From Anaerolineae bacterium (GTDB lineage Bacteria > Chloroflexota > Anaerolineae > Aggregatilineales > Phototrophicaceae), in NCBI GenBank assembly GCA_028284565.1, contig JANQRM010000138.1:1-6601 (forward strand): a stretch of DNA of 6,601 bases, written 5' to 3'. Positions within the stretch are counted from its first letter, which is position 1; every line of letters starts with the position of its first letter. Below the pieces are notes generated by a model. It was given only the letters and a program-made list of their open reading frames with translations, ran no database searches and was not told the DNA's origin. Of the stretch, positions 6,062 through 6,601 are shown piece after piece. The translations under genes were made by a program, and so were the position numbers.

Positions 6062-6087
6062 CTTGTTGATTCTTTCCAAACAGTCAT
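6049..6087 (-). other. Possible 12-codon leader ORF overlapping the epimerase start
   Basis: On the minus strand, a strong GGAGGAG ribosome-binding sequence (6102-6096) lies 8 bases before an ATG at 6087. That ATG opens a 12-codon reading frame, MTVWKESTRWQT, which ends in TAA inside the epimerase gene, 10 bases past the A of its start codon and in another frame. The purine-rich site is better than the epimerase's own. Translation of this mini-ORF could couple to initiation at 6061, or the arrangement could be chance. It shows no codon run pointing to attenuation. Confidence 0.25.
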
Positions 6088-6104
6088 GAATATTGCTCCT
6101 CCAG

Positions 6105-6113
6105 TGTTATAAT
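6105..6113 (+). promoter_or_regulatory. Extended -10 promoter candidate for the acyl-CoA dehydrogenase gene
   Basis: The plus strand reads TGTTATAAT, an extended -10 (TGn) with a perfect TATAAT hexamer, ending 41 bp before the start codon at 6155. No good -35 is present at 16-18 bp. Predicted transcription start is near 6120, giving a leader of about 35 bases. The same AT-rich stretch may also carry the minus-strand epimerase promoter, but I could not settle on a convincing one there. Confidence 0.5.
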
Positions 6114-6154
6114 ACAATCAAATGTCGATTTAATAAGTGAACATTGGAGAAAAT

Positions 6155-6601
6155 ATGGTTACAGCCACTCCCACACAAGCACTCACACTTAATATGACTG
6201 ATGAACACACCATGCTTCAACAAGCCGTGCGTGACTTTGCTCAAAAGGAAATCCTTCCCATCGCCGAGGAATTTGATGAATCCGGTGATTTTCCACTCGA
6301 TACCATCAAGAAGATGGGCGAGATGGGGCTAATGGGCATCGAAGTCCCCGAAGAATATGGCGGTGCTGGCATGGACACCCTTGCTTACGTCCTCACCATG
6401 ATTGAAGTCGCTAAAGCCGATGCCAGCCACAGTACGATATTGAGCGTCAACAATTCCCTCTACTGTCATGGTCTACTCAAATTCGGCACAGAAGACCAGA
6501 TTCAAAAATATGTCATCCCCGTTGCCAGTGGAGAAGCCATCGGTGCATACAGCCTAACCGAACCCATGTCCGGTAGTGATGCTGGCACAATGAAAAGTCG
6601 T
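6155..6601 (+). CDS. Acyl-CoA dehydrogenase, N-terminal part (partial, runs off the right edge)
   Basis: The first 149 residues of an FAD-dependent acyl-CoA dehydrogenase, which introduces the alpha-beta double bond into acyl-CoA and passes electrons to electron-transfer flavoprotein. The N-terminal helical domain is clear: 'QQAVRDFAQKEILPIAEEFDE' type sequence at 22-42, 'GLMGIEVPEEYGGAGMD' at 58-74, and 'SVNNSLYC' at 97-104. The middle domain begins with YSLTEPMSGSDAG (132-144), the FAD/substrate-binding signature. The 'S-V-N-N-S' stretch resembles short-chain (butyryl-CoA type) and branched-chain enzymes. The catalytic Glu and C-terminal domain (the family is about 380 residues) lie beyond the window, so chain-length preference cannot be judged. 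The ATG is supported by GGAGA 6 bases upstream. An in-frame ATG at codon 14 is closer to the usual family start but lacks such a site. The gene diverges from the epimerase across 93 bp. Confidence 0.93.
   Translation, partial: MVTATPTQALTLNMTDEHTMLQQAVRDFAQKEILPIAEEFDESGDFPLDTIKKMGEMGLMGIEVPEEYGGAGMDTLAYVLTMIEVAKADASHSTILSVNNSLYCHGLLKFGTEDQIQKYVIPVASGEAIGAYSLTEPMSGSDAGTMKSR

Noticed and set aside
6062..6079. TTG start for the epimerase six codons upstream
   Set aside because: The TTG overlaps the GGAAAGA ribosome site, and the enzyme family starts at the MADIKINH segment.
1..6601. Defence island, phage, transposon or CRISPR system
   Set aside because: No transposase, integrase, nuclease, toxin, repeat array or terminal inverted repeats are visible. 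All genes are explained as copper homeostasis, membrane glycan enzyme, secreted paralogues or acyl-CoA metabolism.

Overview
This window comes from a free-living bacterium, most likely a member of the Chloroflexota (Anaerolineae-like). That is inference. It rests on the moderate base composition, on a tandem set of secreted 'CYGN...LIQTP' proteins with SH3b-type domains (a style I associate with that phylum), and on an O-antigen-ligase-like protein beside them. No rRNA or other definitive marker is present. I see no mobile element, CRISPR array, tRNA or rRNA.

Layout. (1) Positions 1-331, minus strand: a copper-homeostasis operon. A CsoR/FrmR-family repressor is followed 8 bp after its stop codon by the first 11 codons of what looks like a copper-transporting P-type ATPase or another HMA-domain protein. 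Upstream of csoR, at 351-390, lie two 16-bp inverted repeats (ATACC-N6-GGTAT), very probably the CsoR operators. (2) 423-1763, plus strand: a multi-pass O-antigen ligase/polymerase-like membrane protein, divergent from csoR. Its 3' end overlaps the next, convergent gene by 29 bp. (3) 1735-5556, minus strand: three consecutive genes for secreted paralogues that share an N-terminal core with four conserved cysteines but carry three different C-terminal domains. One also has an SH3b-like domain inserted inside the core. Each appears to have its own -10 element 38-39 bp before its start codon. An intrinsic terminator separates the second from the third. (4) 5654-6061, minus strand: methylmalonyl-CoA epimerase. 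(5) 6155 to the right edge, plus strand: the first 149 codons of an acyl-CoA dehydrogenase, divergent from the epimerase across a 93-bp gap.

How the genes work together. csoR and its downstream partner form a copper-sensing and export unit. The epimerase and acyl-CoA dehydrogenase fit acyl-CoA catabolism (propionyl-CoA/methylmalonyl-CoA route and beta-oxidation or branched-chain oxidation), although they are transcribed divergently. The three secreted paralogues have no known function that I can assign. They are the least explained and most interesting part of the window. No stretch longer than 300 bases lacks a gene.
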